Origin: Hermodice carunculata
Lineage: Eukaryota; Annelida; Polychaeta; Eunicida; Amphinomidae
DNA length: 64,000 nt
NCBI GenBank assembly: GCA_964020975.1
Contig: OZ026625.1
Coordinates: 6,849,413-6,913,412 of the forward strand
Direction of reading: 5' to 3'
Under the pieces are notes generated by a model. It was not told the DNA's origin and did no database searches. It was given only the letters and a program-made list of their open reading frames with translations. This document shows, one piece after another, positions 22,441-36,068 of this stretch (positions are counted from its first letter, which is position 1; every line of letters starts with the position of its first letter). Both the position numbers and the translations under genes were made by a program.

Positions 22441-23270
22441 TTCATATCTTGACTGAGTTTGTCTGGCGATGTGCACCCGAACCCTGGCCCGCCTAATCGT
22501 AGATCTGTTTCGGATTTGACTCTCTGTCTTTCGAATGTACGTAATCTCTGACAGGCTAAATTACGATACGTTAAGACGCCTTTGGCAAATGAGTACGGTA
22601 TAATTACTTTTTCTAAAACCAATTGATCAGACAAGGTATCTAGTAGTGATCTGACACTTCCAGGGTACCATCCCATACTCCGTCGAGATCGTGGTTCTGC
22701 TCTTGGTGTTTGGTCTAGCCTTATTTGCTTCAAGAGCGGCTGTCATCAAGCGACGAAGAGATTTAGAATCGAGCAATCTGGCATTAATGTGGATAGAGGT
22801 AAGAGTACATAATAATAATTTTTGTCGGGTGTGATTTATCGCCCACCTAATGCGAAAACATCGTTTTGGGACGATTTGCAACAAAATTTGTCTTTGTGAG
22901 AAGTAGTGGTATGGATAAAAGCATGCTGATGGGAGATTTAAATGCAGACTTTGGAACAGCAGCTGGTAATAAGTTGGGACTTTTTTGTTTCGACCAATTC
23001 CTCGACCTGTCATATCAAAGAACCAACTCGTATTACCCACAGCACTGCAACATGTTCAGACCAAATTATTTCTAACTTTCCTCAATACATCAAAAAGACT
23101 GAGGTATTGCCTTCCATTCCTGACAGTGATTACTGCACTGTTCCGGTATCTTTTTTGTTTAGATTTCAAACGACACAGGTATACTACAGACATATATGGC
23201 AATACAATAAGACAGACTGGGATGATTATAGATTAATGCTTGGTAATGCTGATTAGGACAACTGTTTTAA
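22441..23270 (+). pseudogene. LINE fragment: 2A-like motif and AP endonuclease
   Basis: A decayed start of the large ORF of a non-LTR retrotransposon. The frame at 22453-22551 reads LSLSGDVHPNPGP then SDLTLCLSNVRNL and a stop. GDVHPNPGP (22465-22491) resembles the 2A-like peptides found ahead of the endonuclease in some invertebrate CR1/L2-like LINEs. Later pieces in other frames include GVIYRPPNAKTSFWDDLQ (about 22830-22880) and GDLNADF (about 22931-22951), typical of APE-type endonucleases. Several stops and frame changes separate the pieces, and no reverse transcriptase follows. A dead copy. Confidence 0.8.
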
Positions 23271-23403
23271 CTTTGATCATGTAGATGATACATGCTGTGT
23301 CTGGACAGATACTTTCTCTGTTCAATGCACTGTGTCACTTTCATGTTCACAATTTGACACCATAGTCAATTCACTCAAAAATATCAACAAGTGTCTCCAC
23401 TGA

Positions 23404-23508
<105 letters not shown>

Positions 23509-25299
23509 GAAAGTATTTATTCTGGGAGTATACACATGTACAGAAGAGAATGATAACATGACCTGTATGTCTGTACCTCACAGGAATAAGAGACCAGGAC
23601 GCATGAAGCATGGAGTAATTTGTTTGTCGCTCTGACACCAGAACCGAAAAAAGAGTGTGTCTCCTTCTTAAAGCATCCTGATTGCAGATTATTTTAAGAT
23701 ACTATTACTCCTTATACTTTGAACTTTGCGTAGATCAACAATCGTAGAACAGCATTGAATAATCATTTCTAACTTCCGATGCACTCAATGCATAACAGCT
23801 TACCATTGCTTGTACCAGTTGTTCGGCAAAGCCTATAAGCCTCTAAATTCCCCACTTGCACACGGGAGTTAAGGTAGCAAGTGCTGTCAAATTGACCATG
23901 TGATTTCTGGAGTGGCCATTTTATGCAGAATGCTTAGACTTTCTCCCCATCCATACACACATAGCATACAAATACAGAAGGCAGCTTAGCCATCAAAATC
24001 CTATTTGCACTCACCCAAGAGGCACTTCGGGGGACTTAGGTTTTTATTTACTTTTTTTTTTTTTTTTTGTTTGTTTTGCTTTAGCCTAACATTTTTTTTT
24101 CCTTAACTTTGCCAGACAGCATTTTTCCCTCCAACTTTGCCACAATCCACAGTTATACTATATATCTGGGACTGCTTTGGCACCCTCAGATTCACAAAGG
24201 TACAAATCTCCCTCCCCCTCCCCTTTCAAAGCTCCATACAATGCATTTTAATTTGGCATAAGAAATTTAAGGATTGGCCCTATTCAATATATGACAACCT
24301 CCATCGATTAAAATTTACAGTATCACTATGGGACTTGACTCGCTGACAATGCAGTTTAGGTACTGAAAATATTTGTTGTATCACAACACTAAAGACCACA
24401 TATTACGAGAAAACAGTATCCTTTTTCTTTTACCATCCACACTTACTAAGACTTTTGATCCCAGGTTTTTTTTTCCTTCACTTATGACTGAAAAGCCCAA
24501 ATGCCATGGAAGACATGCTCATTGGTTGTCATAAATGGTGGGCCTGGACGTCAGGTGCTCACCTATTTGGTTACACATTTGTGGCCTTCTGAGGGTGGTA
24601 TGGGCTCAGTATAAATAACGTTCCCCTACTGCCCACCAATCCTACAGGACATATTTGATTGCAGGCAGCAAGCAGTGATCCATCTCATCACAACTCATAT
24701 CAACATCAAATCAATGGTTGCTGAATGAACACATGCCCCATTGTGGAGGCTGAATCAGCCAACCTGACAACTACCACCAACATAACCTTTCCCCCCTCCT
24801 TTTTTGAGTCGGTAAACAATGAAGTTTATCTAGTTGCTTCGGTAACATTTCTATGGTTCAAGGATGGACAGTCAGTATTTTTTTTTCAGGAGATATAAGC
24901 TTACAGTTGCTCACAGGGTCCAAATTTGTTGCTGAAAACAACAATTTTTGCGTCCATTTCTAGTTTTGTGAGGTTGCAAACTGAATTACTGATTTTCCCC
25001 AGTATAAGAAAGAACAAGAGCAGTCCCCCCCCCCCTCCCCGTTTTCTATGATGGGGATAAAACTATTGTTCAAAGATCAAGGTGTCCTAATTTTGGTGTG
25101 CGACACACTACTATCATATCTGTTAACTAGAACAGACTGATTTTCTTACAGAAAATCAAATGTCTCCCGGTGGAACACTTACATCTCTGAATAAGCTACA
25201 GGTGATAACAAATTACAAATGACCAAGTTTGCTTGAAAATTACAATCCCATTTTAGCTCTCACCTAGATACATTACTCTAGCAATTTTCATCAAGTTCT
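23509..25299. other. Non-coding stretch, no gene seen
   Basis: Contains a poly-T tract (24051-24068), a C-rich patch (25023-25040) and no frame I can support. Confidence 0.4.
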
Positions 25300-25309
25300 T
25301 CAAGTTTTA

Positions 25310-26245
25310 TTGCAAAGAAACCAATTTAACATAAATGACCCTGTGACCTTGAAAATTAGGTCAAGGTCATCCAAATACAATCCCAACATTGGTCTTACCT
25401 TGATACATAATCCCACCAAGTTTCATCAAATTCCATCACGTTCTTCATGACTTATCGAACAGAAACCAATTTCACATAAGTGAACCTGTGACCTTGAGAA
25501 TTCGCTCAAGGTCATCCAAATACAATCCCAAACTAGGACTTGCCTAGATACATAATCCTAACAAGTTTCATCAAATTCCGTCAAGTTCTTCAAGACACCA
25601 ATTTCACATAAGTGACCCTCTGACCTTGAGAATTCGCTCAAGGTCATTCAAATACAATCCCAACCTAGGTCTTGCCTAGATACATAATCCTAACAAGTTT
25701 CATCAAATTCCATCAAGTTCTTCAAGACACCAATTTCACATAAGTGACCCTCTGACCTTGAGAATTCGCTCAAGGTCATCCAAATACAATCCCAACTTAG
25801 GACTTGCCAAGTTACATAATCCTACCAAGTTTCATCAGATTCCATCGAGTTCTTCATGACTTATCGCACGGAAACCAATTTCATATGTGACCCTGTGACC
25901 TTGAAAATTAGGTCAAGATCACCCAAATACAATCCCAACCTAGGTCTTGCCAAGATACATAATCCTACCAAGTTTCACTTGTCAATCGAGTTCTTCATGA
26001 CTTATCGCACGGAAACCAATTTCACATGTGACCCTGTGACCTTGAAAATTAGGTCAAGGTCACCCAAATACAAGCCCAACCTAGGTCTTGCCGAGATACA
26101 TAATCCTACCAAGTTTCATCAAATTCCATCAACTTCTTCAAGACTTATTGCACGGAAACCAATTTCACATAAGTGACCCTGTGACCTTGAGAATTCACTC
26201 AAGGTCATCCAAATACAATCCCAACCTAGATCTTGCTAAATCACT
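25310..26245 (+). repeat. ~145-bp tandem array rich in TCAAGGTCA
   Basis: Seven units, each with TTTCACATAAGTGACC, a block TGACCTTGAGAATTCGCTCAAGGTCA, ATACAATCCCAACCTAGGTC and TACCAAGTTTCATCAAATTCC. Unit starts (TTCACATAAG position) are near 25326, 25471, 25602, 25735, 25880, 26021 and 26164. Two units are ~12 bases shorter. The TGACCTTGA...TCAAGGTCA pair is an inverted repeat present in almost every unit. The frame open at 25856-26176 is a by-product of the repeat. Probably the core of a dispersed element. Confidence 0.9.
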
Positions 26246-27774
26246 GAAATCAAGTCAGACAGCAGGTGTGCTGGCCCACCTAAATTTAGATCGTCCGATC
26301 GGTCTGAGCAGCTGTACAACCCATGCTATACCTAGTGCTTCCAATTTATGATAGAGTGTATCAGCAACCACAGTGCATCAAACTGTACAGTCTCCAGAGG
26401 ATCTTTAAAAAACACTTCAGAAATTCTGTTTCTTTACTAACACAACCCACCACACTTGATTTCTCAGTGCATAATATTGATATGAAGGAATCTAACACAT
26501 CTGACCAGTCCCTTCCACCCTTCTCATGATATCCTGGGACTTACTCGTTGCCTTTTTTCTCACACTGTGCATGAGATATTTTCCCACCTTATTATCTGAA
26601 AGGCCACATGTAAACGTTATACTGGCAATGAAAAGGGCACCTGATGACAAACAGCAAATCTTTTGAAAGGTTCACATCAAGCCATCTTTCTAAAATTGCC
26701 TTGAACCACAGTTTTCTACTCCAAAAAAAAAAGTACAGAAAAAGTAACACCTTATCAGGGTTTGCCACTATGGATTTATACTTGTCCCTGAGCACTTACT
26801 GTCTAAGATTCTGACAAGCAGTGGGTTAAATATTAAGGGCGAATTTTTTAGTTCACTTGTCCCAGACAACAGGGCTGGTGTTACTTGCCTTGGTAATGAG
26901 CCTAGCCCATGGTTAAAGAATGCTTTGGGTTAATGTCAAGGATTTTAAATTTTGTGCAACGTATGCTACGCATAATGAGTTATTTATCATCCTTAACTGG
27001 GATTCATTTTTAAATTTGAAGTTTGAAATTGATTGCTTTGCAAATGTACACTTTGAATTTTGTTTCCCGGCACGTAACTACATGATTTCTGTTTTCACCA
27101 GCTGACGTAAAGAGTACAAGCCTCATCTCCTACTTATATGTACCACAGAGTCAACCCTCCATCAGTTTCAGAACTCTGCATTTGAGCATTTCCATATCAA
27201 ACTGAAATGGGAAACAGGCTAAACCCCTCTATATCCTTTATTTTGAGACCTGCAAAATTAACATTCCATCAGTATCTTTTCTACTCAGTTGATCTTTCTT
27301 CCCCTCAAGTCAAACTTCGGCAATAAAAGTATTCCAGACTTTCATGAAAATTTGATATACATGTACATGTAATGGTAAATTATCAGGGTACGCTCCATCC
27401 ATACAACTTGCATCCCAAGTTGCACTTTATAAATATTGGAAAGTCTGACTTGGGTCTCTGCAGCTTTTCATGGGGGCAGGGTAATTTATATCTAAAAGTG
27501 CAAATATAAATGTTATAAACAGGGCACCTAATGAAGTGAAAGTCCAGCACCAATGTGTTTCTACAACATGAAAAAGGGAAACCTATGAAAAGTTTTCAGC
27601 AACTATTCAGCATACATGTATATACTGTGCGTGAGACACCAAATATCACAAAAGTGTGTACCTCGGGGGTGAAATCAGAAAAAAAGCCATGGGAGCAACA
27701 TATAAAGGTAAGGTAAGTCTTCTTTCTGTTTGACCTGCGGAGAACACTGTTAAATCTTGTGTGGCAATACTTAC
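26246..27774. other. Non-coding; expected laminin intron
   Basis: Lies 3' of the first-LE exon of the minus-strand laminin gene. I searched for the next LE exon (Pro-Cys-Asp-Cys-Asn-Gly-like) and did not find it here. No other gene seen. Confidence 0.45.
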
Positions 27775-27953
27775 GTTGGCAGGAACGGGCATCATTGGCT
27801 GTGGCAGGTGCCCAGGGCTTGTCATTGAAGAAAGGCAAGCACTTTCCGCAGTCGGAGCCCGTGGTGTTGTGTTCACATCGACACACAAGGCGGTCCTCCA
27901 GACCCGGGCCGGTACTGCGTACACACTCGCTGGCGTGACCATTACACTTACAC
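27775..27953 (-). CDS. LAMC1-like: Laminin gamma chain, exon encoding first LE module
   Basis: Third in order of three exons of a laminin gamma chain, a secreted basement-membrane subunit that joins alpha and beta chains. The acceptor is TTTCAG at 27954-27959 and the donor GTAAGT at 27774-27769 (minus strand). The exon enters in phase 2, its first G completing the Arg codon left by the previous exon, and leaves with one base of a codon, probably Pro. It encodes [10 protein letters not shown], then LVCRCEHNT, then [14 protein letters not shown] and ends SCQ. All eight cysteines of a laminin EGF-like (LE) module are present. The sequence closely resembles vertebrate laminin gamma-1 just after the LN domain. 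The next exon was not found. Confidence 0.95.
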
Positions 27954-28272
27954 CTGAAATAAAGCGTAGCCATGTTATATTCCATGCCATCTTACTTACA
28001 CTGAACTGCAGTCATGACCTTGAAACGTGGGTCAATGTCACCAAAAAAGGTGAATCTAGCCTTTCATGAACAAGGCACACCAAAGTTTGACCTGTATTTT
28101 CCAATATATCGATGAACAAGTGACCTTCCAATTTTAATTTTATTGTGGTTTGTCTATGACCTGGTACATGTACTTATAATGGCACTCTAATATCAAACAT
28201 ACTCAGTAAACAACCCAAGCTTTGAGGGAAAAGTCAAACCTGTCGGTCTTTAACTCCTTTGAATGACATATT

Positions 28273-28337
28273 CAGATATACATATACATACATATATACA
28301 TACATATATATATACACAGATATATATATATATACAC

Positions 28338-28368
<31 letters not shown>

Positions 28369-28400
28369 CATGTATATACATACATATATACACACATAAA
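28273..28400. repeat. (TA)n/(TACA)n microsatellite
   Basis: Irregular TATATACATA repeats. The Tyr/Ile/Thr/His frames on both strands are not genes. Confidence 0.93.
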
Positions 28401-28775
28401 CAAAAGCATAGCATACAATTTTATATTATAGCTGGTGCCCCTAGTATCATATGGAATTGACATTTTGACCTTCACAATCCCACTAAATTTCATGAAGATC
28501 TATCAAACATTAAAGAAACTTGAGCGATTAAAATTTTTCTACATTTTGACCTGTATACATGTATTACATTATACTGTAGATGGTGCCATCAATATAGAGC
28601 TTGACCTAGATTTTCATACATTTGGTAAATCCTGAAAGTTATGTGGGACTCTTGAAAATTGTGGACTCTATTGCGCTCACAATCAAAAATTTTACGGAAG
28701 GACACATGAACTTACAGACATGAGTGATTGCATAAGCTCTGGGACCTGTGGTCAGCAGAGCTAAAAAGCAGGTCA
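28401..28775 (+). mobile_element. Dispersed repeat family B, right part
   Basis: Text shared with 39.3-40.7 and 59.7-60.2 kb: ACCTTCACAATCCCACTAAATTT, TTTTGACCTGTATA, GCTCACAA, ATAAGCTCTGGGACCTGTGGTCAGCAGAGCTAAAAA. The last motif is the right terminus of the family. Confidence 0.75.
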
Positions 28776-28814
28776 ATGTCACCTTTTACACAAGTGACCC
28801 CACAATCCATCATC

Positions 28815-30495
<1,681 letters not shown>

Positions 30496-30670
30496 TAGTG
30501 GAACATCCCCAGTGAGACCACATACGGGCCTGAAAAATGTGGTCTTAATAGATGAGAGGCCTTAACAGGGGGAAATTCAATTAGTGATCAAGCAAAATAG
30601 GAAAGTAAATTAGTGTTTTCATACAGAAATGATCTCCTTATAGAGTTGGTCTTAACAAGCAATTCTACTG
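30496..30670. mobile_element. TA-flanked MITE, diverged copy
   Basis: Left end TAGTGGAACATCCCCAGTGAG and right end GGTCTTAACAAGCAATTCTACTG are imperfect inverted repeats related to the next element. The right end shares a TA with the element starting at 30673. Confidence 0.55.
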
Positions 30671-30672
30671 TA

Positions 30673-30850
30673 CAGTGGTCCTTATCTTGAGAGACCACCC
30701 CTAGGGCGGTGAAAATGTGGTCTATCAAAACAGGTGGTCTTTCATTAGAGGTACAATAACATGGAAAAGATACCACAGTGTTCTGAGAGAGCGGTCTTAA
30801 AAAGATATATGGTGTCTCATTGGAGGGGTCTCTCAAGACAGGTACTACTG
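30673..30850. mobile_element. TA-flanked MITE (Tc1/mariner or pogo-like), 178 bp
   Basis: Inverted ends of 24 bases: CAGTGGTCCTTATCTTGAGAG... and ...CTCTCAAGACAGGTACTACTG, flanked by TA on both sides. The interior repeats GTGGTCT words. Size, ends and TA target fit a non-autonomous Tc1/mariner superfamily element. It carries no gene. Confidence 0.8.
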
Positions 30851-30852
30851 TA

Positions 30853-31891
30853 TTTGTAAATCACTAAAAACAAAGACCGATTACACATCGTCAATCACAT
30901 GTCCAGCATTTACAAATTCATGTACATATAATATATAATATAATAATAAATCATAGTTGTGTCATCAATGAATGTAACTGGAAGCTGTGCCCTTTGGGTC
31001 TTGCCCTCACTGCACCAGGAAAGGAAGTATGTTGGATGCTGATAAAACAAACATCCTCTTCCAGACCAACTGTTACCCCATCCTTACACAGTAAGGAGGA
31101 TAACCTTGCTCTGATTGTTATAATACCACTGGGGATGGTCAACCATACTACAGCACTCAATTTACCTCTTGCAGTAAATCTTAAAACTGATAAAATTTGC
31201 TGAAATATAAAATTATTCTATGGGCCCAGCTGCAGTCTACATTTCTTTCTTCTGCCTGCCCCCTCCCAAACTTAAAAACTGGATGTATAGCGGAACAATG
31301 TGAATATGTTTAGTAATGGGTGATTAAAATTATACACATATAGGCTTATTTCAAATAATGAAAACCAAACAAGCAAAACCACAGGATTTCATACTAGTCT
31401 GATTTCCTCTCACCAGCTGGCAGCACATGCATGGGTTTTTCCAAACTGTTTGCTGTGGTATTTTCTTCATCAATGAACTTGACTGCATCCTATTACTATA
31501 AATTGCTTTATTTTCGCGTGTATATAAATTTTCACGATTTTCGTATTTTTGACATTTCACTGTAGTTTTAATTTCATTGTTTTGGACAAAATTCCTATTC
31601 AGCCAATGGCAAAAGTCTATTTCACTGTGTCTTCATTTTCACGCTTTTGTAACATCAGCAAAATAAGTGAAAATGAGCAAAATTAAAGCAATTCACAGTA
31701 TTATCATCATCATTATCATTTTTCCCAGGAATATACAGTGAACAAACATGTACACAGCTATCAGCATCTAATATAAAACATAATTATTTTAATCAATGTC
31801 TACCAATCCAATGGGAACAGTAAAAGAGATAGCCAATTCCTGGGTGGCCTATCACAGACTCATGCTAGCTATTATCATAATTATCTGTTAA
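30853..31891. other. Intronic, no gene seen
   Basis: AT-rich, with a short ATC/ATT patch near 31700. No supported feature. Confidence 0.4.
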
Positions 31892-32099
31892 CTCTTTAAT
31901 ACCTGGATTAACAGCAATTCAATGGACAATTCTCCTTGCTGGGAAGCGGGCATTGGGTGCTCAGTGCCTATACACCAAGAAAAGTTGTTCACCCAGCGTA
32001 TTTCGTCCCGATCAATTCATCCAAAATGTTTGCCCTCAGAAAAATAGTGAAGATGCCAGACACTTTTGACTGGTTTAGCACAGAAAGGGTTAATCGTAA
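31892..32099. mobile_element. Possible TTAA-flanked MITE
   Basis: TTAA at 31888-31891 and at 32100-32103 bracket 208 bp whose ends (CTCTTTAATACC and GCACAGAAAGGG) are weakly inverted and resemble the better copies at 45.1 and 62.7 kb. The central hairpin is absent or decayed. Confidence 0.4.
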
Positions 32100-32458
32100 T
32101 TGAGCAAGTTTGGTAACTATTATATCTTCCATCTTGTATGTCTATTTTTGGGGGGCTTGTAATGACTGGACACTGAATTCCTTCCGCCCATGGTACATGT
32201 ATGTCATATATAGCCAAAAGTAAACAACCCATGTGTTTCTCACTGATACTTGTACAAGTGCACCCAGGCTACAATTGTGTATTTATTACACATAGTTTCT
32301 GTCTTATAATTCTTTCACTGAAATAAGGGACTATAGTTGAATCAAGTTAACTGATATCACTATAACTTTTAGATAGCTGAATTCTTCATGCAAAGACCTT
32401 CCATTCAAGTACCAGCAAGTCTATATTTATAACAGTTTTAGCCAAAAAAATTGTCACG

Positions 32459-32525
32459 GTCAACAGCTTTCCTCAGCATACTTTGCATGCCTTATGGATG
32501 ACGTGTGCTGAGGAAAGCTGTTGAC
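32459..32525. repeat. Hairpin MITE core, 20-bp perfect arms
   Basis: GTCAACAGCTTTCCTCAGCA (32459-32478) and its perfect complement (32506-32525). It is followed by CTCAGTCTC...GAAGTGAAAGTG then TTAA at 32553, the expected right end of the TTAA element family. The left end was not placed. Confidence 0.75.
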
Positions 32526-32582
32526 TCAGTCTCATACTTGGAAGTGAAAGTGTTAAGTTACATTTAAACTGCGTATAGTTGA

Positions 32583-32814
32583 CCCTTTCTCCCTCAAACC
32601 GCCCAAAACCGGCTGCTGGTCAAATGTCGTCTGCTTCAGTGTTTTCAACTAATTTCAACTGTTATATAAAAAAAAATGACTGAGAAATGTACATGAGACT
32701 AATCAAAATCACATGCCCCAGGTCAACAGCTTTCCTTGACATGGGTTGGGCACTTAGTGCCCAACCCATCCCAAGGAAAGCTGTTGACTCAGTCTAAATT
32801 CAAGGGGGAAACGG
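32583..32814. mobile_element. TTAA-flanked hairpin MITE (piggyBac-like)
   Basis: A 232-bp element between TTGA (32579-32582, probably a mutated TTAA) and TTAA (32815-32818). Ends CCCTTTCTCCC and GGGGGAAACGG are imperfect inverted repeats. Near the right end it holds a hairpin with two 32-base arms (32722-32753 and 32757-32788), 30 of 32 paired, around the loop TTA. TTAA targets and CCCTTT ends are typical of piggyBac-type elements. No coding capacity. Confidence 0.75.
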
Positions 32815-32818
32815 TTAA

Positions 32819-35577
32819 CTATTTTTCATATTAGCATTTTTCAGTCTAAAAAATCAGCATTTTGGTATTTTGAAATTCCGTGAACGGCATTTTTGACAGA
32901 TAAAAATGTCAGAAAAATATGGACGGATTTTTGTCATACAATTCCCAGCTCGTTAATTTGTGATAATTGCAATACGAAACAACACCTGGATGTCAGCTTT
33001 ATACAGGTGTATGAACTGTGCTCTTACCAGGGTCACATCATTGTCCTCCCCCACCATAAAGTTCCCACCTGGCCTGGAAGACAGTGCACCTATATGACCA
33101 CCAATGAAGCAACTCTGCGATGCAGCAAACCTGACTTAGCTAACTTTATTTAAACAGAAGCTACAGCATGCTGAAAACACAGTATTTTCACAATTACGGA
33201 CTATCTCCGTTGGGATGCGCAACCAGCCAATCACAACTGTAGTCTGTAACCTAATAGACTTATCAAAATTTTTAAAACTTGTTTAACTGAAGCCACAACT
33301 TGTTTTCTGCAAAGGATTTGCATTAACTTTACCAAACTTCAATATTAAAGAAAATATTAACTTTTTTTGCAAGCAACCTTTAAATCTGAAAAATCAGTTT
33401 TTATGACAAATAAAATAATTAATTAAAATTTTAAGGTAAATTATATAATTGCATCCTATCAATTCTTTTCTGACCAATATGAATACGATACACAATGGGC
33501 TATGATACAAACCCATAATCACTTGCCTGCATGTCCTGCCCTTACAACGAGAGATCAAATTACAATGTCCCACCCCTTAATTTTAACCCCAAATTTGAAT
33601 ATACTGCTAAAATTTTATGAATTTTTAGGTGAAATTGGTGATTTTTTTTACTATTTATGGATAGATTCGTAACATTTGTCTACAAAAAATACGACATCTA
33701 TCACTGCTGAGGCATTAATGGCGGATGGGGGAGTATCAGTTACACCAAGTCAGCATCTAATTCCAGTCATTATGACAGTAATTTCCTGATATAATCTGAA
33801 TTATGGCAGGCAATGGAACAGTTTCGGTGTTTAAACATTATTAGCCCATCAAAGTGCACAGTTTAAGACCAGTAGGTCACAGATTAGAGTAGCAGTATTC
33901 AGCAAATTATGTTTTTTGGTACTAAAATTATGGAATTTTAACGCGCCCTTTGTTTGCACATGAGGAGGGCAGTAAAAAATCTGACAAAACATAGCAACCA
34001 ATCAATCAATGCGCTGGGGTGTAACCCATGAGTGCTAGGTCAAAGGAACATGTAGATATACATGTATAGGTTTCATAGGGGCTAATAGTAATGACAGAAA
34101 TTAGTTGGGGTCTAACCCTCTGAATTTTGCCCCCCCCCCCCGACACAGGGTACAAAAGCCCTGTACATTGCCCAGACTTGAAAGTTAAACAGCAAAAGGC
34201 TGCAAAGTTATCTAAATCAAGCAGCAAACTGTTTATACTGTGCAACCGTAACTTCCAGTCTTGAAGAACAAACTGCATCCAGGATTGTTCAACATTTTCA
34301 AGAGAGTATACTGACTTTTCTTTTTCATTACCCCCTTCTTCCTCTCAGACAGAGTACTTCCTGGCTATGACATCCCAGTCCAGCTAACAATGAAAGAGTC
34401 ACAAAAAGCCTGGCTTCACTTTGTACTCTAGTAGCAAGCAAAAATGTGCCCGCAATGTTTGTTGGGCTCTCAAGAATAAACGCTTCCAGTTTTGTTTCCA
34501 GCGGCAAGTCTATCAGCTGGTGCCTGCAAAGTTTAAAAATTATCATTTCATTACATTGTTGAAAGTATACAGCACCATGTACCCACCTACCCCATATACC
34601 TAATGTGCCCTTGCGAAAATGATGAGCCACCTTTTGTCTTCCTCCTTCCTCTTTTTCAGATGAAAAAAAATGAATGGCGCAAGTTGGCTGAAGCAAAAAC
34701 CACCAAATTTCCTTAAAATGCAAAATGAAAGCCCAAACAAAACTTTGAATATGTTCACCTCCTACACAAAATGAATCACGCCAGTCTGAATTCCTCTCGG
34801 GCTGTTTCCTGCCACATATAGCGAAAAACAGATCAAGTTTTCGAGCTCGGTACAGGACATAAAAGATCTACATCAAAATCGTGTACATATACAGCAACTA
34901 GCACAATGTCTGTGCAGTACCATTACAACCTATCAGCACAGATTATCTTTCAGAAAATGTAAGCGGCATAGACAACATTTAAAGAACGGTAAAAGTTGCT
35001 TTAAACTAGGTGGATTTAAACTGAAGATAAAGAATTGAGAGCCACATATGCCCCCAGGATGTACAAGGTCTGTGTATGCACAAACAAAGTTGCTGTCATA
35101 TGTGTCACAAAGGCTATAATACCCCATCACTTTGCCCACTGAAAGGACTGGCTCGGTGTTTTTAATAAAAACATTTGAGGGAAAAAAGTGAGGTTTTTAC
35201 TCCGAATTTCCAAACAAGAGCCAGGACCTGAGCTGTGTGGAGAGTGACTCAACATGTGCTTCGAATGTTGATAAAAACATTTTAAAATGTTAAATGATTT
35301 GTTAACCAGTTGCGGGATGTCTCCAGCCCAGCAGCACTGGCTGCGTCACATATGTATATGATAAAGGAGTGAAACAGACCCAACCTGAGAACAGAGCATT
35401 TTGTGAATTTTACCTCGTGACATACTGTCAGTGGCCAGTTGTTACAAGCTATCTTGGGGCGCTGGCCCTTAACATGAAAGCAAAGGTGGAGAGTTTTCAT
35501 GAGCTCCTGTTACTGTAGGATTCCCTTCGCATTATATGCACAGTTTTACTTTTCCTCTTTCCTGTCAAAACAAATGA
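32819..35577. other. Intronic, no gene seen
   Basis: Contains a C12 run near 34131 and no frame with a recognisable domain. The open frames at 34.3-34.7 kb (-) were not identifiable. Confidence 0.4.
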
Positions 35578-35767
35578 CAAGAGGCCCATAGCCTTAATGC
35601 TTTGCCCGCAACCATCAACAAAAAAGAAAAAAAAATCATTGCCTCAAATGCATTCCTTCTATGACCTGCAGAAAGTCAAGGTCATCCATATTATGCAATA
35701 TCAAACTTTCACATGCTACACACTTGTGGTACATTTGGTATCATTTGCCTGATTCTTGAGGCAAAAT

Positions 35768-36019
35768 GGCAAAAAAAAATGTGTTTCCCTTAATGGACCA
35801 AAATTTTGGGGGTATGTAGGCATAATTTTCCTTTTTGATTTTCAGTCTGACGATTTGCGTGGGTCAGTATGTTTTTTAAGTTAAATGTTGCACAAGTTTG
35901 GGTAGGTAGGTTTTTTGTTTTTTTGCTTGGATTTAAGTTAACAGGGGTTGAAAGGGGGGAGGGTTAGAGACAGGTCAGTCGGGGTAGGGGAAACAAAAAC
36001 TTTTTTTTTTTTTTTGGCC
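35768..36019. mobile_element. MITE family C (GGCC...GTTTCCC ends)
   Basis: Inverted ends GGCAAAAAAAAATGTGTTTCCC and GGGGAAACAAAAAC...TTTTGGCC. The interior has GGTCAGTATGTTTT, GGTAGGTAGG and GTTAACAGGGGTTG. Homologous to 44527-45110. Sits inside the family B copy. Confidence 0.7.
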
Positions 36020-36068
36020 TTATCAACATGTTGAATTTAATATCCTTTCTTTCAGCGAGGGATAAACG

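Noticed and set aside
22434-23040. Minus-strand frames over the LINE endonuclease remnant
   Set aside because: Shadows of the plus-strand LINE text; no domain of their own.
25856-26176. Repeat-protein gene (MTYRTETNF... units)
   Set aside because: Frame generated by the ~145-bp tandem array; broken in other units by length changes.
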